NCBI RefSeq assembly: GCF_004348675.1
Contig: NZ_SMKN01000011.1
Span: 17,196-81,195 of the forward strand
Source of the DNA: Micromonospora sp. KC606
GTDB taxonomy: Bacteria; Actinomycetota; Actinomycetes; Mycobacteriales; Micromonosporaceae
Length of the DNA: 64,000 nt
Reading direction: 5' to 3'
Position 1 is the first letter of the stretch. Each line of letters starts with the position of its first letter. Position numbers and translations under genes: made by a program. This document shows positions 57,186-64,000 of this stretch, one piece after another. The notes under the pieces are model-generated. The model was not told the origin of the DNA. It worked only from the letters and a program-made list of their open reading frames with translations, and searched no databases.

Positions 57186-59873
57186 TCAGGCGAGCAGCGC
57201 CTCCAGCCGGCGGTTCACCGCTGCCAGCGTGGCCCGGACCACCGCCTGCCGTGGGTCACCGGCGACCAGCGCCGAACCGGCGAGCTGCTCGACCCAACCG
57301 TCGCAGACCAGCAGCACCACCACCGTGGCGACCTCGCAGTTACCGAAGGGCACCACCGCGGCGTGCTCGACGAAACACCGCCCCCGCTCGCCCGCGCCGT
57401 CACCGCCGCGCAGCAGGCGGTCCACCGCCGCCGCGGCGGCCACCGCGCAGAGCCGCAGGACGTACCCGTCCACCGCCGGCCCGGTCGCGTGCCCGGCGGC
57501 GGTGTCCTCGCCGGCGAGCAGGCGCACCTCGACGGTGGCGTCCAGCCCGAAGGTGCTGACCTGGACGTGGTCGATCACCACCCGGGGCCCCGGCACGCCG
57601 CCGGTCTCCAGCGGACGGGAGGGCGCGGTCTCCGTCGTGGTCATCTGCCCGCCCGAGTACGACGTGCCGAGCGAAACCGGGCTGCCCGGGGGCGTTCCGG
57701 CTGGCTCCTCCACGCTGGCCCGGCCCCGGTGCACGGCGATCCGCCGGCGGCGGGGCACACCGGCGACCGGATCGAACTCGTCCTCCGGGCCGAACCCGGC
57801 GGGTTGTCCTGCGGGGACCGAGCCGACCCGCCCCGGCGCCCGGTCGGCCCGGTCCGGCGGCTCGGGCAGCAGGGACCGGCTGGCCGGCGCCGACCCCGGC
57901 TCCGGCGGCCCGGCGTCAACGCCCCGGGAGGCGTCGGCGCCGGACTCCGGGCCGGACGAGGCGCGCGGGCGGCTCTCCGGCGGTCGGGAATCCACCGAAC
58001 GGCCCGGCACCGATCGGCGGCGCACCGGCGCCGGGGCGGGCGCGCCGGGCAGGTTCTGCGGGGCCGCGGCCAGCCCCATCCGCTCCTGGAGCAGGCGGGC
58101 CACCATCCGGCTCACCTCGGCCGCGTCAGCTCCGTCGGCCAGGTCGAGCCGGAGGCTGTGCGCGCCGGCCGGGGTATGGCGCAGCGCGGCGTCCCGCACG
58201 CCGGCCACCTCGCGTACGGCGTCCAGGATGGCGTTGACGTCGAAGCCCTCCGGCCGCTCGCGCGGCGAAGCGGGCTCGTCGTCGCGGCGCAGGTGGGTGG
58301 CGATGCGGGCGAGTTCCGGGGTCTCGGCGGGTGGATCCACGGCTGGCGGCTCCGGGACGACGGGCACGTCCGGCTCGGCGGGGACGCGCTGCGGCAGTAC
58401 CGCCGCGCCCTGGCCCGGCGTCCCGTTCGCCGGGACCGGATCGGCCACGGACACGGGCTCGGGGGCGGAGCGGCGGGCCGCGTACGGGGGTGCGCTCGTC
58501 GGGACGGGCGCGGGAGACGTGGGGCCGAGGCGGCGCGGCCCGCTCGTGGCGGTGGCCGTCGTGGCGCCTGGACCGGCAGGGGTCGGCGGGTGGCCGGGCA
58601 GGTCCGCCTCGGCGACGGATTCTGCTGGTACGGACCGGAGGCGGACCGGCCGGGCCCGCTCGGTCGGGGCCTCGGTGGACGGCTCCTCAGTGTCGGCGGG
58701 CGGCGCGCTGGCAGGCGGCCCACTGGGGGGAGCCACCTCGGCAGGTGCCTGGGCGGACGGGTCGGCCCAGGCCGGCCGGTCGACGGAGCGACCAGACGGC
58801 TCCGGCGCCGACCGCGGCTCCGGCGCGGACCTGGTGACCTCGTACGGCCGCGGCACCTCGGCGCGCACCGGCTCGTACGGGCGGGGCGACTCGGCCCGCA
58901 CCGGCTGGTACGGCCGGGCCGGCTCGGCCCGCACCGCCTCGTACGGCCGGGCCGGCTCGGCTGACCACTCGGCGGACCGCTCCCCACGGGGGCGGCCGGG
59001 CGGCGGCTCCTCCTCGCGGGCCCAGGACGGGGCCCAGCTCCCGCCCCAGCTGGGACGGTTCCAGCTCGGACCGGACCAGTCCGGCTCGTCGTCCGGGCGG
59101 CGGACGGCGGACGGATCGGCGGGCCGCTCCTCCTCGACGGGCTCTGGGGAAAAACGGTCGGCCCAGGTGGGCGATTCGGTCGCGGGCGGACCGCCTTCGG
59201 CGCCGCCGGCCCAGGACGGCGGGTCGGCGGCGAGGCGGTCGGCCTCGGCGCGATCCGCCCGAGGGACGCGGAAGCCGGGCGGCGCCTCGAAGCCGGACGC
59301 GGCGGTGCCCACCGGCGGCACCTGCGCGGCCGGCGGCGCCGAGGAGGGGAAGCTCCCCTCCGGCCGGCGGCCCGACCGGGGCGGCACGTCGGAGGCGTGC
59401 CGGGCGCCGGTGTCCGGGTCGGCCTGCCGCTCGGTTTCCGGCGCCGGCCGCTGGGTGGGCACGGCGAGCCGGTCGAGGTCGGCGTCGTGGCGCGCCTCTG
59501 CCGCCGGCCAGGCGGATCCGGTGGGCGGAGCGCTGACCGGAGCGGCGCGGCCGGCCGGCGCATCCTCATCCGGATGGCTCATGCCGATGGCGCGGGACCG
59601 TCCGTTGCGGGGGGCCGGTTGGCCGTCCGACCGCGCGTCGGGCAGTGGCGCGGGTAGATCGGCGTAGCGCGGGGAGGAGGCGCCCCACCCGATCGGCTCG
59701 GACCGGTGCCAGGGTGCGATCGGCTCGCGGTAGGCCGGGGAGTCCGCCCCGCCGGACCACCCGGTCCCCCCAGGTGCCCACCCGCTGCCGGAGCGGGCGG
59801 GATCGTCCTGCCTGCCCGTCCCGTCACCGTGCTCTCCCGGGGTGGCGGCACCGGGTTGCCCTGTTTCACTCAC
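57186..59873 (-). CDS. Large Pro/Arg-rich, largely disordered protein
   Basis: The product is 895 residues from GTG 59871-59873 (VSETGQPGAATPGEHGDGTG), with AAGGAG at 7 nt. Residues 1-700 are low-complexity (Pro, Ala, Arg, Glu, Ser), with tandem motifs like ARPYEAVRAEPARPYQPVRA around 300-345. From about 760 an ordered end appears: GPRVVIDHVQVSTFGLDATV, VDGYVLRLCAVAAAAAVDRL and FVEHAAVVPFGNCEVATVVV, possibly an effector or ATPase-like remnant. No known domain is recognised. It lies between the hydrolase and the TetR gene. Function unknown. Confidence 0.75.
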   Translation of the reverse strand: MSETGQPGAATPGEHGDGTGRQDDPARSGSGWAPGGTGWSGGADSPAYREPIAPWHRSEPIGWGASSPRYADLPAPLPDARSDGQPAPRNGRSRAIGMSHPDEDAPAGRAAPVSAPPTGSAWPAAEARHDADLDRLAVPTQRPAPETERQADPDTGARHASDVPPRSGRRPEGSFPSSAPPAAQVPPVGTAASGFEAPPGFRVPRADRAEADRLAADPPSWAGGAEGGPPATESPTWADRFSPEPVEEERPADPSAVRRPDDEPDWSGPSWNRPSWGGSWAPSWAREEEPPPGRPRGERSAEWSAEPARPYEAVRAEPARPYQPVRAESPRPYEPVRAEVPRPYEVTRSAPEPRSAPEPSGRSVDRPAWADPSAQAPAEVAPPSGPPASAPPADTEEPSTEAPTERARPVRLRSVPAESVAEADLPGHPPTPAGPGATTATATSGPRRLGPTSPAPVPTSAPPYAARRSAPEPVSVADPVPANGTPGQGAAVLPQRVPAEPDVPVVPEPPAVDPPAETPELARIATHLRRDDEPASPRERPEGFDVNAILDAVREVAGVRDAALRHTPAGAHSLRLDLADGADAAEVSRMVARLLQERMGLAAAPQNLPGAPAPAPVRRRSVPGRSVDSRPPESRPRASSGPESGADASRGVDAGPPEPGSAPASRSLLPEPPDRADRAPGRVGSVPAGQPAGFGPEDEFDPVAGVPRRRRIAVHRGRASVEEPAGTPPGSPVSLGTSYSGGQMTTTETAPSRPLETGGVPGPRVVIDHVQVSTFGLDATVEVRLLAGEDTAAGHATGPAVDGYVLRLCAVAAAAAVDRLLRGGDGAGERGRCFVEHAAVVPFGNCEVATVVVLLVCDGWVEQLAGSALVAGDPRQAVVRATLAAVNRRLEALLA

Positions 59874-60021
59874 CGCGCACTCCTTGGTCGCCCTCGCTGA
59901 GGCTACCGTGTGGTGACAGTGGCGATAAGTTACGGCGGCGGGCCAATTCCGGGACCGGGGCGATGCCCCAGACCGGTACGGGGTAAAAGTGCCGGCTCGT
60001 ACGAAGAACTCGGAGGTTCCC

Positions 60022-60660
60022 ATGACCGCTGTGGGGAACGGTGCGCAGACCGCCGGCCGGCCCACCCGCCTGCCCCGCTCGGCCCGCCGTAAGCAGCTGC
60101 TCGCGGCGGCGCAGGAGGTATTCGTCGCACAGGGCTACCACGCCGCCGCGATGGACGACATCGCCGAACGGGCGGGGGTCTCCAAGCCGGTGCTCTACCA
60201 GCACTTCCCGGGCAAGATGGAGCTGTACCTGGCACTGCTGGACACGCACTGTGACGCCATCGTGGCGAAGGTGCGCGACGCGATGGCCGGCACCAACGAC
60301 AACAAGGAGCGGGTCAGCGCCTCGGTGCGGGCCTACTTCGACTTCGTCGACCACGAGAGCGAGGCGTTCCGCCTCGTCTTCGAGTCGGACCTGCGCAACG
60401 ATCCGGCGGTCCGGCAGCGGGTGGAGCGGGTCGAGCAGGGCTGCATCGCGGCGATAACCGACACCATCATCTCGGACACCGGCGTCAGCCGGGCGCACGC
60501 CGAGCTGCTCGCCTCCGGCCTGGTGGGCGCGGCCGAGACGGCTGCCCAGTTCTGGCTGGCCCGCGGCCGGCAGGTGCCCATGGCGGAGGCGGAGGCGCTG
60601 GTGGCCGCGCTGTCCTGGCGGGGGATCGCGAGCTTCCCGCTGCAAGGTGAGTCAGCCTGA
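60022..60660 (+). CDS. TetR-family transcriptional regulator
   Basis: This 212-residue regulator begins MTAVGNGAQTAGRPTRLPRS, with GGAGG 6 nt upstream. The helix-turn-helix part is QLLAAAQEVFVAQGYHAAAM and DDIAERAGVSKPVLYQHFPG, close to FadR/Rv-type TetR proteins that bind the region next to them. The C-terminal ligand domain has no diagnostic motif. It lies divergently from the disordered-protein gene (148-bp gap) and upstream of the DUF3107 gene, which it may control. Confidence 0.92.
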   Translation: MTAVGNGAQTAGRPTRLPRSARRKQLLAAAQEVFVAQGYHAAAMDDIAERAGVSKPVLYQHFPGKMELYLALLDTHCDAIVAKVRDAMAGTNDNKERVSASVRAYFDFVDHESEAFRLVFESDLRNDPAVRQRVERVEQGCIAAITDTIISDTGVSRAHAELLASGLVGAAETAAQFWLARGRQVPMAEAEALVAALSWRGIASFPLQGESA

Positions 60661-60725
60661 ACATCCGGCCCCGAGATCGGATAGCCTTCCCATCGGCGGC
60701 TCTTTCGCCCACCTGAGGAGGCACA

Positions 60726-60953
60726 GTGGAGGTCAAGATCGGCGTGCAGTACGCGCCGCGCGAGCTGGTTCTGGAGAGCGCGCAGTCGCCGGCCGAGATC
60801 GAGCGGATCGTGACCGACGCCGTCGCCAAGGGCGAGGGCACCCTCTCCCTGACCGACGAGAAGGGCCGGCGGGTCATCGTGCCGGTCGGCAAGGTCGCCT
60901 ACGTCGAGATCGCCGAGGCGTCGCCACGCGCGGTCGGTTTCACCGTCCGCTGA
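60726..60953 (+). CDS. DUF3107 protein
   Basis: This 75-residue protein starts at GTG 60726 (VEVKIGVQYAPRELVLESAQ) with AGGAGG 7 nt upstream. It contains SPAEIERIVTDAVAKGEGTL, VIVPVGKVAYVEIAEASPRA and GFTVR, matching the small actinobacterial DUF3107 family, a conserved single-domain protein often next to TetR and ferritin-like genes. Function is unknown. It is 65 bp after the TetR gene on the same strand; a terminator follows. Confidence 0.9.
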   Translation: MEVKIGVQYAPRELVLESAQSPAEIERIVTDAVAKGEGTLSLTDEKGRRVIVPVGKVAYVEIAEASPRAVGFTVR

Positions 60954-60965
60954 CCCGGTCCGGCC

Positions 60966-60991
60966 CCCGCGACGGCGTGCGCCGTCGCGGG
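60966..60991. terminator. Bidirectional terminator
   Basis: A perfect 11-bp stem (60966-60976 with 60981-60991) with a 4-nt loop lies between the DUF3107 gene (+) and the ferritin-like gene (-). Confidence 0.7.
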
Positions 60992-61009
60992 CCGGGCCGC
61001 GGGGGCCCG

Positions 61010-61657
61010 TCAGTTGTTGAGACCGGCCGCGGTCATCCGCGCGGTGTGGTTGGCGGTGAGCTTGCCGAACAGCGTCGACACGTCCATCCCGTTTCGCCCG
61101 ATCAACGCGGTGAGCGCCCCCCGGTCCGCCGCGGCGACCCGCCCAGCCTGGGAGAGCGCCTCCCCGACCAGCCGGCGGGCCCACATGGAGAGCCGGTTGG
61201 CCACCCTCGGGTCGGCCTCGATCGCGGCTCGGATCTCGGCCACCGCGAACTCGGCGTACCGGGTGTCGTGCAGCACGTCCCGGATCAGCTGCCGGTACGG
61301 CTCGTCCAGCCGGTCGGCCATCTCGCCCAGGAAGTCGTCGGTGATCCCGTCGCCGACGTACGCCTTGGTGACCGCCTCCAACCAGTCCTTCGGCTCGGTC
61401 GAGTCGTGGTACGCCTGTAACGCCCCGGCGAACGGCGCCATCGCCGCCTCGGGTGCGGTGCCGAGCGCGGTGAGCCAGTCGGCGAGCCGCCGGTAGTTGG
61501 CGATCTCTGCCGCCGCCATCTGGCTCAGGGCGGCCCGGCGACGCAGGTCGGGGGCGAGTCGCGCGTCGGCGGCCATCCGGTCGAAGGCGAGTAGTTCGCC
61601 GTAGGCGACCAGGCCGATCAGGTCGACCACGGCGTCGGGACGTGTCGGGGCGGGCAC
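61010..61657 (-). CDS. Ferritin-like fold protein
   Basis: The product is 215 residues from GTG 61655-61657 (VPAPTRPDAVVDLIGLVAYG). A helical-bundle pattern with Glu and His at metal-site spacing is visible: LVAYGELLAFDRMAADA, ALSQMAAAEIANYRRLADWL, AYVGDGITDDFLGEMADRLD and DTRYAEFAVAEIRAAIEADP. This is the actinobacterial family usually annotated as ferritin-like or tRNA-hydroxylase (MiaE)-like. Substrate and metal are unknown. It is convergent with the DUF3107 gene and divergent from the helicase. Confidence 0.85.
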   Translation of the reverse strand: MPAPTRPDAVVDLIGLVAYGELLAFDRMAADARLAPDLRRRAALSQMAAAEIANYRRLADWLTALGTAPEAAMAPFAGALQAYHDSTEPKDWLEAVTKAYVGDGITDDFLGEMADRLDEPYRQLIRDVLHDTRYAEFAVAEIRAAIEADPRVANRLSMWARRLVGEALSQAGRVAAADRGALTALIGRNGMDVSTLFGKLTANHTARMTAAGLNN

Positions 61658-61943
61658 GAGCGCAGGGTACCGCCCGTCGAGGATGACCGGTTTTGCGGTG
61701 ACCCACATCACATCGGGCACCCCCGGGGTAGACCGCTCACCGGGATCAGGGGCGCGAAACCGCCGCTCGGGTAGTATGGAGCAGTTGCCGTGGGCGCCGA
61801 CCTGATCGAATGTCCGGCCCACGGCGCGCGTGCGGCCCGGTCCGGCTCGGCGATTTCCGCCCCCGACCGCGTGGCCCGCGCCATACCGATCGCGCCCTGA
61901 GGACAAGACGGGGCGCACCACGAGAGGGCACCCCCAGATCCAG

Positions 61944-63683
61944 ATGAGCGAACAGATTATCGACACCACAGAGGGCCAGGAACTGGCCCCGACCGCCCCG
62001 GTCCGTCCGGAGGCGCCCACCTTCGCCGCGCTCGGCGCGCGGCCCGAGACCGTCGAGGCGCTGGCCGCGGCGGGCATCACCCGCGCCTTCGCCATCCAGG
62101 AGTACGCGCTGCCGATCGCGCTGCGCGGAAGTGACCTGATCGGCCAGGCGCCGACCGGCACCGGCAAGACGCTCGGCTTCGGCGTGCCGCTGCTGGAGCG
62201 GGTCTTCGCCCCGGACGAGGGCGGCGACGGCGTGCCGCAGGCGCTGGTCGTGGTCCCCACCCGAGAGCTGGGCATCCAGGTCGCGAAGGACCTCGCCGCC
62301 GCAGGCCGGACCCGGGGCGTACGGGTGCTGCCGATCTACGGCGGCGTGGCGTACGAGCCGCAGATCGACGCGCTGCGCAAGGGCGTGGAAATCCTAGTCG
62401 GCACGCCGGGTCGGTTGATGGACCTGCAGAAGCAGAAGCACCTGCGTCTGGACCGGGTTCGCGCGCTGGTTCTCGACGAGGCCGACCGGATGCTCGACCT
62501 GGGCTTCCTGGACGACGTCGAGAAGATTCTGGCGATGCTGCCGGAGGACCGGCAGACCATGCTCTTCTCGGCGACCATGCCGGACCCGATCGTCACCCTG
62601 TCCCGGCGCTTCCTGCGTCACCCGGTGACCATCCACGCCGGCCACACCGCGGAGACCGGGCCGTCGCCGCAGACCCGACAGTTGGCGTACCGCACCCACT
62701 CGATGAACAAGATCGAGGTCGTGGCGCGGATCCTGCAGGCCGAGGGGCGCGGCCTCACCATGATCTTCACCCGTACGAAGCGGGCCGCCGACCGGGTCGC
62801 CGAGGATCTCGACTTCCGCGGTTTCGCGGTCGCCGCCGTTCACGGCGACCTCGGGCAGGGCGCCCGCGAGCGGGCGCTACGCGCGTTCCGCGCTGGCAAG
62901 ATCGACACGCTGGTCGCGACCGACGTGGCCGCCCGCGGCATCGATGTCAGCGGCGTCACCCACGTGATCAATTACGACTGCCCCGAGGACCAGGACACCT
63001 ACACCCACCGGATCGGCCGTACCGGCCGGGCGGGGGCGACCGGCGTCGCGGTGACCTTCGTCGACTGGGACGACATGCCCCGCTGGCGGATCATCGACAA
63101 GACGCTCGGCCTGGAGATGCCGGAGCCGGCCGAGACGTACCACACCTCGCCGCACCTCTACACGGACCTCGACATCCCCACCGACGTGACCGGCACCCTG
63201 CCGACCGCCGAGCGGACCCGTGCCGGGCTCTCCGCCGAGGTCGAGGAGGATCTGGGCGGTCGGTCGCGCCGCGGTGAGGGCGGCCGGGGCTCCCGGCGTG
63301 GCGAGGGCCGCGACCGTGGCGAGGGCCGCGACCGTGGCGAGGGCCGCGACCGTGGCGAGGGCCGCGACCGTGGCGAGGGCCGCGACCGTGGCGAGGGCCG
63401 CAGGGGCCGGTCCGGCTCCGACGCGCCGGCCGCCGAAACGCCGGCCGCCGAGACCGCCGGCGAGGAGGGCGCCCGCATCCCGCGCCGCCGCCGACGCCGC
63501 CGGTCTGGCGAGGTGGTCGCCGGCGAGCCGACCGCGGTGATCTCCGCCGGCCAGGCCGACGCCGAGCCGACCGAAACGCCCGCCGCCGTGGACGGCGAGC
63601 AGTCGGCGAAGCCGCGCCGCCGCCGGCGTCGCCGGGGCAGCGGTAACGGCGCGGGTACGCCGGCCGAAGTTACCGCCGACTGA
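61944..63683 (+). CDS. DEAD-box RNA helicase with repeat-rich tail
   Basis: The product is 579 residues from ATG 61944 (MSEQIIDTTEGQELAPTAPV). Motifs in order: FAIQEYALPIAL (Q motif), APTGTGKT (about 71-78), PTREL, TPGR, DEAD (about 178), SAT, GDLGQGARERALRAF, ATDVAARGIDVSG and HRIGRTGRAG (about 354). The tail (about 430-579) is Arg/Gly-rich with RGEGRD repeats and basic RRRRRRR runs, an RNA-binding tail. A long 5' region precedes it (TAGTAT at 61772-61777 may be a -10), as seen for cold-responsive helicases. The Shine-Dalgarno is weak. Confidence 0.95.
   Translation: MSEQIIDTTEGQELAPTAPVRPEAPTFAALGARPETVEALAAAGITRAFAIQEYALPIALRGSDLIGQAPTGTGKTLGFGVPLLERVFAPDEGGDGVPQALVVVPTRELGIQVAKDLAAAGRTRGVRVLPIYGGVAYEPQIDALRKGVEILVGTPGRLMDLQKQKHLRLDRVRALVLDEADRMLDLGFLDDVEKILAMLPEDRQTMLFSATMPDPIVTLSRRFLRHPVTIHAGHTAETGPSPQTRQLAYRTHSMNKIEVVARILQAEGRGLTMIFTRTKRAADRVAEDLDFRGFAVAAVHGDLGQGARERALRAFRAGKIDTLVATDVAARGIDVSGVTHVINYDCPEDQDTYTHRIGRTGRAGATGVAVTFVDWDDMPRWRIIDKTLGLEMPEPAETYHTSPHLYTDLDIPTDVTGTLPTAERTRAGLSAEVEEDLGGRSRRGEGGRGSRRGEGRDRGEGRDRGEGRDRGEGRDRGEGRDRGEGRRGRSGSDAPAAETPAAETAGEEGARIPRRRRRRRSGEVVAGEPTAVISAGQADAEPTETPAAVDGEQSAKPRRRRRRRGSGNGAGTPAEVTAD
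63301..63401 (+). repeat. 18-bp tandem repeat inside the helicase tail
   Basis: The unit gcgagggccgcgaccgtg is present in five full copies plus a partial sixth, in frame and encoding RGEGRD. Identical copies suggest recent expansion by slippage. The copy number probably varies between strains. Confidence 0.93.
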
Positions 63684-63697
63684 CGATCCCGACACCC

Positions 63698-63740
63698 GAC
63701 GTCCTCCGCGCCGCTACCCGGCCCGGAGGACGTCCCTTTT
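63698..63740 (+). terminator. Intrinsic terminator of the helicase gene
   Basis: An 11-bp stem (63698-63708 with 63724-63734) with a 15-nt loop is followed by CCTTTT (63735-63740). It lies 15 bp after the stop. Confidence 0.8.
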
Positions 63741-63786
63741 CGCCGCCGCGCCCTGCCCGGCATTCACGAGATCGCCCGCCCCCCCT

Positions 63787-63849
63787 ACGAGATCGACTCC
63801 GTTTGCGCCGGATCGAGGCACCCCTCACAAGATCGACTTCATTTGCGCC
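63787..63849. repeat. Two 23-bp degenerate direct repeats, 40-bp period
   Basis: The segment acgagatcgactccgtttgc (63787 onward) recurs from 63827 with 20 of 23 positions equal. A shorter echo (acgagatcg) occurs at 63766. The tract is lower in GC than its flanks. It could be a dispersed element or a regulator site for a gene beyond the window. No gene is seen from 63684 to 64000. Confidence 0.6.
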
Positions 63850-63967
63850 AATTTGCGGTTTCGGCATCCTCGGATGCCGCTACCTGCGGCAGGTGAGACC
63901 GTCGGGACGCCGGCTGGCCGACAATCGGCGGCCCGCGCGTGCGGTGGACGAGGGACGGGGCAGGGTT

Positions 63968-63995
63968 GCGGAGCGAGGGACGCGGAGCGAGGGAC
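63968..63995. repeat. 14-bp tandem duplication at the right edge
   Basis: The segment gcggagcgagggac is repeated twice in direct succession. It resembles the gcgagcg-rich text between proB and proA and may belong to the same family of dispersed start-region repeats. Confidence 0.6.
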
Positions 63996-64000
63996 TAGGG

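Overview
The window is high-GC actinobacterial chromosome, most like Micromonospora or a close relative in the Micromonosporaceae. Evidence: the order tRNA-Trp-secE-nusG-rplK-rplA-rplJ-rplL-rpoB-rpoC, frequent GTG starts with a TTG start on rpoB, the RpoB and EF-Tu sequences, and actinobacterial families of unknown function (DUF3152, DUF3107, DUF2252). No phage, insertion sequence or CRISPR array was seen.

Layout. 1-21.4 kb, nearly all on the minus strand, is the core expression block. It holds the start of the S10 operon (rpsJ-rplC-rplD, cut by the window edge), tuf, fusA, rpsG-rpsL, two small membrane proteins, rpoBC, rplJL, rplAK, nusG-secE, tRNA-Trp, a hadAB-type dehydratase pair, rpmG and tRNA-Met/Thr. 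Good -35/-10 promoters precede rpsL, rpoB and rplJ. Strong hairpins follow rpoC, rplL and rplA. The rpsJ and rpsL leaders share an identical 20-nt element, and the rplJ leader holds a hairpin plus U-tract that looks like an attenuator.

21.4-30.6 kb is accessory or housekeeping DNA: a membrane GGDEF/EAL protein, an AAC(3)-type acetyltransferase, tRNA-Tyr, yajQ, a lipoprotein, small proteins, an MFS exporter and HtpX. 30.7-45 kb carries a scattered partial respiratory complex I set (nuoB, C, H, I, J, K, L, M, N, with no A, D, E, F or G). Plus-strand genes for a Uma2 protein, a glutathionyl-hydroquinone-reductase-like protein and a glucose dehydrogenase lie within it, as do a DUF2252 gene and a membrane-protein gene. 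Two 60-bp-period repeat arrays begin exactly at the nuoM and nuoL stop codons.

45-53 kb holds a decayed sigma factor joined to the tail of another decayed gene, an alkyltransferase-like (Cys-to-Trp) protein, proB-proA, and a compact operon. That operon encodes a YbaB-like protein, a WXG100/EspC-like protein, a pore-like membrane protein, an HNH-like nuclease and two SUKH-like immunity candidates. I read it as a type VII-linked polymorphic toxin whose delivery module and toxin are separate overlapping genes. 53-64 kb is a familiar actinobacterial neighbourhood: moeZ, two DUF3152 paralogues, an alpha/beta hydrolase, a large disordered protein, a TetR regulator, DUF3107, a ferritin-like protein and a DEAD-box helicase with a repeat-rich tail.
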